Positions 6,024 to 12,394 of a stretch of 12,394 nt of DNA are shown one piece after another. Origin of the DNA: Desulfobacca acetoxidans (GTDB lineage: Bacteria > Desulfobacterota > Desulfobaccia > Desulfobaccales > 0-14-0-80-60-11); contig DYJG01000027.1 of assembly GCA_020723225.1 (NCBI GenBank), forward strand, positions 1-12,394, read 5' to 3'. Position 1 is the stretch's first letter, and every line of letters starts with the position of its first letter. The notes under the pieces are model-generated. The model had not been told where the DNA came from, searched no databases, and saw only the letters and a program-made list of their open reading frames with translations. A program made the translations under genes and the position numbers.

Positions 6024-6770
6024 ATGGCCTCTTTGCGGCTGGAGAATTTAAGTCTGGCGGTGCAGGATAAAATCTCTCTCTTTTTCCACGAGATCCTGCA
6101 AGCCTCCGGGCCCCGGATCCATTCCCTTTATCTGGTGGGTTCCGTCTTGACCGAGGATTACCGGGAGGGGGCCTCGAAGATCGACAGCGTCATTGTTTTT
6201 CAGAAAATGGATCTGGCTTTCCTGGATCTCCTGGCGCCCCTGGGCCGCACTTACGGCCAAAAGGGAATCGCCGCGCCTCTGGTCATGGACCCCGGTTACC
6301 TGCACAGCTCGATGGACGTCTTTCCCCTGGAATTTCTCAACTTCAAGTTGCTGCACCACACTCTTTACGGCGAAGACCTGTTTGCCGGGTTGGAGATCGA
6401 CCGGCAGGAACTCCGCTACCAGTTGGAGCGGGAGCTCAAGGGGAAACTGCTCTGGCTGCACCGGATTTACGTGTCTTCCATGGGGGACGGAAAGGTCCTG
6501 GCCGCGGACATCGTCCGCCATTTCGACGGTTATCCGCCGCTCTTCCGGGGCATGTTGCATCTGCTGGGTCAGACGCCGGCTGCGGCCCTGAAAGGAGACC
6601 TGGACCGGTTGCGCCAGGCTGCGGGCGTGGAGACCGCGGTCTTCGAAGATATCTTTGCCTTAAAGAATGACCCGGCCCGATTCTCCCCGGAGGAGGTCTC
6701 CCAATTATTCGGCAGGTTTTATCGGGCCACGGAAAGGCTGGCCGAGGTGGTGGATGGCCTGCAAAGCTAA
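6024..6770 (+). CDS. Nucleotidyltransferase-like protein with degenerate active site
   Basis: The 248-residue product resembles Pol-beta-type nucleotidyltransferases of the minimal or toxin-antitoxin kind. It has SLYLVGS (34-40) as the glycine-serine helix turn, then after a 12-residue gap KIDSVIVF (52-59) where active enzymes have D-h-D. Lys52 takes the place of the first aspartate and only Asp54 remains. DVFPLEFLNFK (98-108) matches the third strand, followed by HTLYGEDLF. The rest is helical. Loss of a metal-binding aspartate suggests a non-catalytic, perhaps binding role. The ATG at 6024 was chosen over the TTG at 6000 because GGAGG lies at 6013-6017. It follows the DUF599 gene by 24 nt and overlaps the TPM gene by 17 nt, so it belongs to that operon. 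Confidence 0.65.
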   Translation: MASLRLENLSLAVQDKISLFFHEILQASGPRIHSLYLVGSVLTEDYREGASKIDSVIVFQKMDLAFLDLLAPLGRTYGQKGIAAPLVMDPGYLHSSMDVFPLEFLNFKLLHHTLYGEDLFAGLEIDRQELRYQLERELKGKLLWLHRIYVSSMGDGKVLAADIVRHFDGYPPLFRGMLHLLGQTPAAALKGDLDRLRQAAGVETAVFEDIFALKNDPARFSPEEVSQLFGRFYRATERLAEVVDGLQS

Positions 6771-7554
6771 CAGCATCCTGAAAGTCCTTGTTTGTCTGTT
6801 ATTTTGGGCCTGCCCCGTTTCTCTCCCGGCGGTGACGCCGCCTATCCCGGCGCATCCGTCCCAATACGTGGTGGACCTGGCCGGGGTGCTGGACGCGGGC
6901 GCCAGGGCCAGGCTCAACGGCATGCTCAAAGACCTGGAGGCCAAGACCACGGCCCAGGTGGTGGTCCTCACCATCAATTCCCTGGAAGGGGAACCCATCG
7001 AGAGCTTTTCCCACCAGACCGCGGTGAAATGGGGCATCGGCAGGAAGGGCAAGGACAACGGCGTTTTGCTCACCGTGGTCGTCAAAGACAGGAAGTACCG
7101 CATCGAAGTGGGCTACGGCCTGGAGTCCGTCCTGCCGGATAGCCTGGTGGGGTCCATCGGCAGGAAACATCTGGTCCCGCATTTCAAAAAAAGGGATTTT
7201 GCCGGGGGCATCAATGCCGCGGTCACGGAGATAATTAATAAAATAACCGGCGATCCCGGAGGTGCGGTTGCTTCCGAATCTCCCGGTGAAACTGCGGCCT
7301 CGAAAGAAGGGGAAAAGGAGGACGACCGGATCATTCTCATCCTGGTTATCCTTGCCGTTGTCCTCGTGCCCATGATCCTGATCTGGTTGATTTCCAGGTG
7401 GATGAAAAAGCGGGGTAAGAAATACGGCGGCGGCGGATACTACTGGTTCGGAGGCTCCGGCGGCAGCGGCTGGTCCTCGGGCGGCGGCGGGGACTCCGGT
7501 TTCAGCGGCGGCGGCGGTGATTTCGGCGGCGGCGGCGCTTCGGGAGATTGGTAG
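6754..7554 (+). CDS. Exported TPM-domain protein with Gly-rich C-terminus
   Basis: The 266-residue protein has a signal peptide (about 1-26, core ILKVLVCLLFWACPVSLPA) and then the TPM (TLP18.3/Psb32/MOLO-1) domain at roughly 30-165. The domain shows YVVDLAGVLD, TTAQVVVLTINSL, KGKDNGVLLTVVVKDRKYRIEVGYGLE and GSIGRKHLVPHFKKRDF. A membrane helix (about 193-214) and a basic stretch follow. The tail is almost pure Gly/Ser with Trp, Tyr and Phe, ending GGGGASGDW, as in many bacterial TPM proteins. Some plant members are phosphatases, but the bacterial role is uncertain. The ATG at 6754 (GAGG at 6744-6747) gives a proper signal peptide and overlaps the previous gene. Upstream in-frame codons would only add residues from a different frame of that gene. 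A lemA gene follows, the common partner. Confidence 0.88.
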   Translation: MACKANSILKVLVCLLFWACPVSLPAVTPPIPAHPSQYVVDLAGVLDAGARARLNGMLKDLEAKTTAQVVVLTINSLEGEPIESFSHQTAVKWGIGRKGKDNGVLLTVVVKDRKYRIEVGYGLESVLPDSLVGSIGRKHLVPHFKKRDFAGGINAAVTEIINKITGDPGGAVASESPGETAASKEGEKEDDRIILILVILAVVLVPMILIWLISRWMKKRGKKYGGGGYYWFGGSGGSGWSSGGGGDSGFSGGGGDFGGGGASGDW

Positions 7555-7582
7555 TATCCATCTCTGTCCTTAAAAGAAGCCT

Positions 7583-7618
7583 CACGCAAAGACGCAAAGG
7601 CGCAAAGCAAGACGCAAG
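7583..7618. repeat. CGCAAAG-unit tandem repeat (single arm)
   Basis: CGCAAAG units recur every 8-10 nt (CGCAAAGA, CGCAAAGG, CGCAAAGCAA, then a degenerate CGCAAG). It resembles one arm of the CGCAGAG palindromes elsewhere in the window, with A replacing G inside the unit and no opposite arm. It fills much of the gap between the TPM and lemA genes. Confidence 0.65.
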
Positions 7619-7668
7619 AACATACTCAAAAGCAGCAATTGTTATGAAAACTTGGGGGGAGGAAATCC

Positions 7669-8235
7669 ATGAATAAAAATCTGCTGGTCGTCCTGGGCGT
7701 TGTCGCCCTGGCGGTGGTGATCGGCGTGGGTTGGGTCATCAGCGGTTACAACCGGGTGGTGGCCATGGATGAAAACGTCAAGACCGCCTGGGCCCAGGTG
7801 GAGAATCAACTGAAAAGGCGTTACGACCTCATCCCCAACCTGGTGGAAACGGTCAAAGGCTACGCGGCCCACGAAAAAGGGATCTTCGAAAATATCGCCA
7901 ACGCCCGCACCAAATACTTCCAGGCCCCGGACGTCAAAGGCAAGATCGAGGCCTCCGGAGACCTGGAGCGGGCTCTTTCCCGGCTTTTAATGCTGCGGGA
8001 GACCTATCCTCAGTTGAAAGCCAACGAGAGTTTTTTGAAATTGATGGACAGCCTGGAGGGCACCGAGAACCGCATCTCCGTGGAGAGAAAGCGTTACAAC
8101 GACGCGGTGCGCACCCTTAATACCTATATCCGCACCGTGTTCGGGGCCTTCTTTGCGGGCCTGACCGGGGTGACCAAGGCCGAATACTACCAAATCCCGG
8201 AGGCGGAAAAGGCCGCGCCGAAGGTGAAGTTTTAA
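7669..8235 (+). CDS. lemA: LemA family protein
   Basis: The 188-residue protein has one N-terminal membrane anchor (about 5-24) and then an all-helical LemA domain outside the membrane. Diagnostic phrases are YNRVVAMDENVKTAWAQVENQLKRRYDLIPNLVETVKGYA (split over residues 27-66), HEKGIFENIANAR, and RYNDAVRTLNTYIRTVFG near the C-terminus. The length is normal and no residue is obviously missing. The ATG at 7669 follows GGGGGGAGG ending at 7662. LemA proteins commonly lie beside TPM-domain proteins, as here. Their molecular job is not established, and envelope stress or two-component signalling has been suggested. It is the last gene before an abrupt shift to AT-rich DNA. Confidence 0.95.
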   Translation: MNKNLLVVLGVVALAVVIGVGWVISGYNRVVAMDENVKTAWAQVENQLKRRYDLIPNLVETVKGYAAHEKGIFENIANARTKYFQAPDVKGKIEASGDLERALSRLLMLRETYPQLKANESFLKLMDSLEGTENRISVERKRYNDAVRTLNTYIRTVFGAFFAGLTGVTKAEYYQIPEAEKAAPKVKF

Positions 8236-8347
8236 GGCGATTGTCCTTTTCACAAAGTATTCAACCTAATCTTGACAATGACCTATCAGGAAGTGTACCG
8301 TGCGTAGCATATGTGAGGTACCCCAATCATGCAAGAGGGGATATCGT

Positions 8348-9406
8348 ATGATTAACTCTTTCGATATCGAAAATTTTCGTTGTTTTGAACAAGCGAGCCT
8401 AAAAGACCTTCGCACAATAAATATCATTGTAGGCGACAATGCATCCGGTAAAACTGCTCTTGGCGAGGCGCTTGTTATGGCAGCTGGTGTACATCCTGGC
8501 TTAGCAACAAGGATAAGGATGGCACGGAACAGGCCAGTCCCAGAACAAATGGCCTGGAATCGAGCGTCTTTTGAATCATTTTGGGAGGACTTGTTTTATG
8601 GGTTCGATAGTTCAAGGGAGATTAAACTTCAATTTAGTGATTCTTTAAAAGGAGAATACAAAATAGAGATTTATTACGACAAATCTCGACCAATACAGGG
8701 GTCTACTTTATTAACAGGTGCCTTAAGTGCCTTTATACCACCACTTACGTTTGATAGAATTGATAGTGCGGGGAAAAAAGAAACCATTAAATTACAAATA
8801 GATGAAAGGGGTGGTATAAAATTTGAAGGAAATATTGAAGCATTGCCAAATTTTTATGCAATTTCTTCTACTCAAAAATATTATACAATAGATATCCTTA
8901 ATTATTTTTCAGAACTTTCCCAAAAGGGAGAAGGGGACATTGTTATTAAAGCATTTCAAAAAGAGTTTCCACAAATAGAAGATATATCAATTCAATTAGA
9001 TGCAACAATACCATCATTATTTGCAAAACTAAAAAATATTAGAAAACTTATACCATTAACAATTGTCTCCGCTGGCGCTGCAAAATATTTAAACATATTA
9101 TTGGCTATTACATTCGTAAAAAATGGTATCGTAATGATAGATGAAATCGAAAATGGTATTTATTGGAAAAAGATGCCTAACATTTGGAAAACACTAAGAA
9201 GTTTTTGTCATAACAATGGGGTACAATTGTTTGCGACTACACATAGTAATGAATGCCTTCAAGCTATTTTGCCAGCTATGGAAAAAAACGTAGAAGATTT
9301 TTCATTAATCAGAACGGAGGTTGATGGTAAAGCAAATTATAAAATAAGACAATTTTCTGGAAAATCATTTAAGGCAGCTTTGATAATGCGTGGTGAGGTT
9401 CGATAA
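8348..9406 (+). CDS. AAA15/AAA_21-type ATPase (ABC-like, OLD/AbiL-type)
   Basis: The 352-residue protein begins INSFDIENFRCFE, the standard N-terminal strand of RecF/OLD-like ATPases. It has a Walker A motif GDNASGKT (29-36), a short ABC-signature-like SAG (241-243), Walker B with catalytic Glu266 in MIDEIENG, and an H-loop His299 in FATTHSNE. The central part (about 60-225) is divergent and replaces the long coiled coil of SMC-like proteins. The ATG at 8348 is preferred because AGGGG lies at 8336-8340 and the family motif starts right there. A GTG at 8300 would only add 16 unrelated residues. The next gene begins 2 nt after the stop. ATPases of this type paired with TOPRIM proteins act in abortive-infection systems such as AbiL/RloAB and PARIS. 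Function here is inferred. Confidence 0.85.
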   Translation: MINSFDIENFRCFEQASLKDLRTINIIVGDNASGKTALGEALVMAAGVHPGLATRIRMARNRPVPEQMAWNRASFESFWEDLFYGFDSSREIKLQFSDSLKGEYKIEIYYDKSRPIQGSTLLTGALSAFIPPLTFDRIDSAGKKETIKLQIDERGGIKFEGNIEALPNFYAISSTQKYYTIDILNYFSELSQKGEGDIVIKAFQKEFPQIEDISIQLDATIPSLFAKLKNIRKLIPLTIVSAGAAKYLNILLAITFVKNGIVMIDEIENGIYWKKMPNIWKTLRSFCHNNGVQLFATTHSNECLQAILPAMEKNVEDFSLIRTEVDGKANYKIRQFSGKSFKAALIMRGEVR

Positions 9407-9408
9407 TA

Positions 9409-10077
9409 ATGACTGGTGAGGGACTCGCTTTCACAGAAGAAAGATTTATTCTCTGTGAAGGACGGCCAGACAAAGGTTTTCTTGAAACTTTAATCAATGA
9501 TCGTAACTTACCACACTTTCAAATAAGAGAGGCATCCGAATTTACAGGGGGTAAAACAGGTGGTAGGTCAGCCTTTGGTATATTTATCGAGGGTTGTTCA
9601 GCACTTAGTGGGTTCTCAAATTTAAAAGGAATAGCAATAGTAACTGATAACGACGAAGAACAAACACTAAGAAACATTGAGAAAAACCTGGCAAAACATG
9701 GATATAAGCCAAGTGATGCAGCCGGTATAGGCAGTATAGAGAATAAACCTGTTGTGATTATTCCTATTCCAGACCAAACTACTTATGGAAATTTAGAAAC
9801 ATTTTGTCTTCCTGTCTTATATGATACTTGGCCAAGTGCAGAAGAATGTATAAAAGCATATTTAGAATGCACGGGTGCTCTTTCTTGGGAAAAGCAGCAT
9901 GAGTTATGTAAAGCAGTAGTCCGTTCTATTGTGGCAGGCTATAATGAAAATGATCCCAACAAAGGCTTGGGCGATTTGTTCAAAAACGGAACACTTTCAG
10001 CAAAGCACCCTTGCTTTGATAGATTAGCTGACATTCTCAATCGTTTTGATGAAATAGTTGCGAGGGGTTCATTTTAG
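9409..10077 (+). CDS. TOPRIM-like protein (DUF3226/RloB-like), ATPase partner
   Basis: The 222-residue product has a TOPRIM-like core. RFILCEGRPDKGFLETLI (12-29) gives the conserved glutamate Glu17 after a strand, and IAIVTDNDEE (75-84) gives the Asp80-x-Asp82 pair. The length and the ETFCLPVL segment fit DUF3226 or the related RloB/AbiLii proteins, but I cannot choose between them from sequence alone. TOPRIM domains of this kind are metal-dependent nucleases in OLD, Gabija and PARIS, and here would be the effector controlled by the upstream ATPase. The ATG at 9409 is 2 nt after the ATPase stop, with GAGG at 9395-9398 inside that gene, so the two are co-translated. Codon use is AT-rich like its partner. 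Confidence 0.75.
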   Translation: MTGEGLAFTEERFILCEGRPDKGFLETLINDRNLPHFQIREASEFTGGKTGGRSAFGIFIEGCSALSGFSNLKGIAIVTDNDEEQTLRNIEKNLAKHGYKPSDAAGIGSIENKPVVIIPIPDQTTYGNLETFCLPVLYDTWPSAEECIKAYLECTGALSWEKQHELCKAVVRSIVAGYNENDPNKGLGDLFKNGTLSAKHPCFDRLADILNRFDEIVARGSF

Positions 10078-10118
10078 CAACTTGTTATTAAAACCCTGTC
10101 CAATAGCACTTTCTAAAC

Positions 10119-11492
10119 TTGAGTAATCCCATATCTTATAAAACCCCCTCCGCCCGGGCCTTGGCCCTGGAGATCCTGGCCGCGGCCCGAAGAAAGGGGG
10201 AATCCGTGGAAGACCTGCTGGCAGCGGCTTTTCTGCGGCATCCCCGGCTCCCACGGCAGGAGCGGGCCTTTTTGCTGGAGCTGGTCCAGGGCGTGAAGCG
10301 CTGGGAAATCCGCCTGGACTTTTATCTTTCCCGCCTGGCCGCCCAGCCCCTGAAAAAGATGCACCCCCTGGTCCTCCTACTCCTGCGCCTGGGAGCCTAC
10401 CAGCTCCTGTGGCTGGACCGGGTGCCGGCCCGGGCGGTGTTGCACGAAGCCGGGAAACTGGCCAAGAGCCGGGGTTTGGCCCGGGCCCAGGTGGGTTTTA
10501 TCAATGCGGTGCTGCGGCGCTTGTCCGCGGGCGGCCCGCCGCCTCTGCCGGATGCGGCTTCAGACCCGGCCCTGGCCCTGAGCGTGGTCCATGCGCACCC
10601 TCTGTGGCTGGTCCGGCGCTGGCTGGCCCGCTACGGCCCGGAGGAGACGGCAGCCCGCCTGGCTGCTAACAACCGCATTCCCCCCTTGGCCATCCGGGTC
10701 AATACCCTGAAAACCGATCCGGAAAGACTGCAAAAACGGCTGGCAGAGGAGGGGGCCCGGGCGGAGCCGTGTTCTTTTTCTCCCGTGGGCCTGCGGCTGA
10801 CGGCCCTGGAGGCCCCGCCCCTGGAGATGCCTTCTTACCTGGAAGGCCTCTGGCTCTTTCAGGATGAAGGGGCGCAACTGGTGAGCTATCTCGCGGCTGC
10901 CGCGCCCGGACAAACAATCGGGGAAATCGGCTGCGGCCGGGGGGGGAAGACCGCGCACCTGGCGGAGATGATGGGCAACCGGGGCTGGCTTACGGCCCTG
11001 GACTATCATCGCCGCCGTCTCCAGGAAGCCCGTCTCAACTTAAGGCGCTGGGGCGCGGCCCTGCCCCAACTGCTGCAGGCGGATGCCACCCGGCCTTTGC
11101 CCCTGAAAGAGCGGAGCCTGGATACGGTAATGGTGGACGCGCCCTGCTCCGCCCTGGGAATCTTGCGGCGCCATCCGGAGATCAAGACCAGGCTGCACGA
11201 AAAAGACCTGGCCACCTTTCCCCCCCGGCAACTGGCGATGCTGGAGCAGGCCGGGAGGCTCCTCAAGCCCGGGGGGCGTCTCCTCTACATCACCTGCACC
11301 ACGGAACCGGAGGAGAACGAAGGGGTAATTGCCGCATTTTTAAAAGGCCGCCCGGATTTTCGCCTGCTCGCCGCTCCGGAGACCCTGCCCCCGGCGGCTC
11401 GGATGTTCCTTACGCCCTCAGGCTTCTTTCAGACCTCCCCGGCTGCTGCCGACTTAGACGGCTTTTTCTCCGCAGTCTTGTTGAAAAAATAA
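10119..11492 (+). CDS. rsmB: 16S rRNA (cytosine-967-C5)-methyltransferase RsmB
   Basis: This 457-residue enzyme would methylate C967 of 16S rRNA using SAM. An N-terminal NusB-like RNA-binding domain (about 11-140) opens with SARALALEIL and includes RAFLLELVQGVKRWEIRLD. The Rossmann methyltransferase domain follows, with SAM-binding motif EIGCGRGGKT (269-278), ALDYHRRRL and the LLQADATRPLPL segment. The two catalytic cysteines are Cys343 in DAPCSALGILRRHPE and Cys393 in YITCTTEPEENE. The SAM loop differs from the usual D-x-CAAPGGKT. The only workable start is TTG at 10119, because an in-frame TAG lies at 10104-10106 and no ATG or GTG occurs before the domain. No Shine-Dalgarno is visible. Start and first codons lie in the AT-rich island sequence, so the native 5' end may have been replaced. 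Confidence 0.88.
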   Translation: MSNPISYKTPSARALALEILAAARRKGESVEDLLAAAFLRHPRLPRQERAFLLELVQGVKRWEIRLDFYLSRLAAQPLKKMHPLVLLLLRLGAYQLLWLDRVPARAVLHEAGKLAKSRGLARAQVGFINAVLRRLSAGGPPPLPDAASDPALALSVVHAHPLWLVRRWLARYGPEETAARLAANNRIPPLAIRVNTLKTDPERLQKRLAEEGARAEPCSFSPVGLRLTALEAPPLEMPSYLEGLWLFQDEGAQLVSYLAAAAPGQTIGEIGCGRGGKTAHLAEMMGNRGWLTALDYHRRRLQEARLNLRRWGAALPQLLQADATRPLPLKERSLDTVMVDAPCSALGILRRHPEIKTRLHEKDLATFPPRQLAMLEQAGRLLKPGGRLLYITCTTEPEENEGVIAAFLKGRPDFRLLAAPETLPPAARMFLTPSGFFQTSPAAADLDGFFSAVLLKK

Positions 11493-11533
11493 ACAGTAAT
11501 CGAGCCGTTTGTAAAATGCTTAATCAATCATAA

Positions 11534-11611
11534 TTTTCTCTGCGTCCTCTGCGTCTCTGCGGTGCAAAAAAGAATGGATTCACCGCAGAGACGCAGAGGG
11601 CGCAGAGAAAA
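11534..11611. repeat. Near-perfect 31-bp palindromic repeat (CACCGCAGAGACGCAGAGG type)
   Basis: The left arm (11534-11564) and right arm (11581-11611) are reverse complements at 30 of 31 positions around a 16-nt spacer. The arms are built of CGCAGAG units every 8-9 nt. It lies 41 nt after the rsmB stop and could act as an RNA hairpin that protects or ends the transcript. Immediately after, CGCAGAGAAAAGAC plus one base is duplicated in tandem (11601-11615 and 11616-11630). This is the best copy of a family also seen at 5225-5287. Confidence 0.9.
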
Positions 11612-11644
11612 GACACGCAGAGAAAAGACTTTTGCAGAAGGGTC

Positions 11645-11665
11645 AGTAATCGGTAATCAGTAGTC
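11645..11665. repeat. Heptamer tandem repeat (AGTAATC/GGTAATC/AGTAGTC)
   Basis: Three 7-nt units, AGTAATC, GGTAATC and AGTAGTC, lie head to tail 34 nt after the palindrome. The period and the purine-G-T start are shared with the runs at 1222 and 5150. Confidence 0.7.
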
Positions 11666-11687
11666 TTTTTTTCCGGGCCGAGGGGGC

Positions 11688-11713
11688 GGGGGCGAACTTC
11701 CGCGTTCGCCCCC
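11688..11713 (-). terminator. Strong GC hairpin after the Pro-rich gene
   Basis: GGGGGCGAAC (11688-11697) pairs perfectly with GTTCGCCCCC (11704-11713) around a 6-nt loop. It lies 10 nt past the stop of the minus-strand gene. No U-tract follows on the minus strand, so it may be a non-canonical terminator or a 3'-end stabilising hairpin. Confidence 0.45.
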
Positions 11714-11722
11714 GGGAGAGAA

Positions 11723-12394
11723 CTAATTCCTGTCCCCGCCGCCCCTTCCGGATTTGGAATCGCCGCCGCCGGAACCGCCTTTATCCTGTCTTTCCTGTTT
11801 GCCACCGGAACCGCCTCTTTCCTGTTTACTCCCGCGGTCGTCAGGTCTGGGAGCAGGCGCGGCAGGTTTCCCCCCTCCAGGCGGAGCCACCTGAGGGGGC
11901 GCGGGCGGCCGTCCCTCCGGATCCCGTCCGGGGCCTCCTTTTCGTCTTTCAGGCGGGGCCACCACGGGAGCGGGCGGCGCAGGTCTCCGATCCTCCGGCG
12001 GAGCCACGCGCTCCGGGCCTTTCCTTCTTTCCGGCGGGGCCGCCTGGGGCGGAGCAGGAGCCGGAGCCGGTTTCACCGCAGGCGGGGCCACTAGGGGCGG
12101 AGCAGGCTTCTCACGGGCCCGGTCCGGCTTGACGCCCCGGAATCCTTCGTGCCAACCGGCTCCCTGGCCATGATGGTGTCTCTCATAGAAAGTCCGGTCA
12201 TAGCGGTGGGTATAGGTATGTTGTTTCCAGAACGGGTAGGCCTGATGGAAATGGACGATAATTTGCGGCCTTTCCACATACCAGGAATGCCACTTCGGCG
12301 CATACCACTCGCCGGGCCTGACGATAAAGACGGGAGGATAAGCATAGTAGGGGGCCCAACCGAATAGCGGACCGAAATAGTAGTACAGGACGAC
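11723..12394 (-). CDS. Pro-rich, Tyr/Trp/His-rich hypothetical protein (5'-partial)
   Basis: The reading frame is open from the right edge of the window to TAG at 11723-11725, giving at least 223 residues, so its start lies outside. The first visible part is rich in Tyr, Trp, Pro and Phe (LYYYFGPLFGWAPYYAYPP, then GEWYAPKWHSWYVERPQ) and continues with a His-rich segment containing YERHHHGQG. The second half is a low-complexity Pro/Ala/Arg region with repeated VAPPE and PPERRKG phrases. It ends in a Gly/Ser/Lys/Asp-rich tail. Similar aromatic-then-proline-rich proteins in bacteria are often secreted or envelope proteins of unknown function, but no signal peptide can be seen here. A GTG at 12277 is inside the frame and unlikely to be the start. 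Confidence 0.6.
   Translation of the reverse strand, partial: VVLYYYFGPLFGWAPYYAYPPVFIVRPGEWYAPKWHSWYVERPQIIVHFHQAYPFWKQHTYTHRYDRTFYERHHHGQGAGWHEGFRGVKPDRAREKPAPPLVAPPAVKPAPAPAPPQAAPPERRKGPERVAPPEDRRPAPPAPVVAPPERRKGGPGRDPEGRPPAPPQVAPPGGGKPAAPAPRPDDRGSKQERGGSGGKQERQDKGGSGGGDSKSGRGGGDRN

Larger units (their letters stand above)
8236..10140. other. AT-rich island (probable horizontally acquired defence module)
   Basis: Base composition and codon use change sharply after the lemA stop and return at about 10140 inside the start of rsmB. Codons in the island mostly end in A or T, whereas flanking genes mostly end in G or C. The island holds exactly two adjacent genes, an ATPase and a TOPRIM-like protein. 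I found no integrase, transposase, tRNA or convincing target-site duplication at either edge, so the mode of insertion is unclear. Confidence 0.75.

Noticed and set aside
8272..8301. Possible promoter with TTGACA (8272-8277) ahead of the ATPase gene
   Set aside because: The -35 is perfect, but no convincing -10 lies at 16-18 nt. The best is TACCGT after 18 nt. It is plausible but too weak to list.
8295..8321. Inverted repeat GTACC (8295-8299) and GGTAC (8317-8321) upstream of the ATPase gene
   Set aside because: The arms are only 5 nt with a 17-nt spacer, which is expected by chance. I cannot support an operator.
8236..10140. Target-site duplication or attachment-site pair flanking the AT-rich island
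   Set aside because: Comparison of both edges by eye gave no repeat long enough to be meaningful.
11534..11630. CRISPR-like array
   Set aside because: The repeated units are adjacent CGCAGAG motifs in a palindrome without regular unique spacers.

Overview
The window is a GC-rich bacterial chromosome segment from what looks like an anaerobic Desulfobacterota-type (delta-proteobacterial) organism. That guess rests on gene content: a DUF116 protein, an iron-sulfur flavoprotein, a GEMM-type cyclic-dinucleotide riboswitch and the CCGCAGAG-type intergenic palindromes. It is an inference, not a proof. There is no rRNA, tRNA, CRISPR array or recognisable transposase.

Layout. Positions 1-1218 hold a DUF116 gene (5' end cut by the window) that overlaps a Bax inhibitor-1 family membrane protein gene. 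Positions 1219-1647 are a repeat-bearing intergenic stretch with a possible 44-codon membrane ORF on the minus strand. Positions 1648-2460 encode an exported PhnD-like binding protein. A promoter, a c-di-GMP-I/GEMM-type aptamer and an overlapping terminator (2635-2772) then precede an unrecognised 187-residue protein (2906-3469). Two minus-strand genes follow: an iron-sulfur flavoprotein with its own promoter, and gpmA (phosphoglycerate mutase). From 5298 to 8235 runs a plus-strand cluster: a DUF599 membrane protein, a degenerate nucleotidyltransferase-like protein, an exported TPM-domain protein and LemA. The TPM/LemA pair is a well-known association.

Positions about 8236-10140 are clearly AT-rich and hold a two-gene module: an AAA15/AAA_21-type ATPase followed 2 nt later by a TOPRIM-like protein. 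The architecture resembles AbiL/RloAB- or PARIS-like ATPase-plus-TOPRIM anti-phage systems. It sits directly against the start of rsmB (16S rRNA m5C967 methyltransferase), whose first codons lie in the AT-rich sequence. After rsmB comes a near-perfect 31-bp palindrome, then a minus-strand Pro-rich, Tyr/Trp-rich protein gene that runs off the right edge.

The two most interesting points are the cyclic-dinucleotide riboswitch in front of an unknown protein and the ATPase-TOPRIM module inserted at the 5' end of rsmB. Recurring heptamer tandem repeats and CGCAGAG-type palindromes decorate most intergenic regions, and one supplies the ribosome binding site of a gene.
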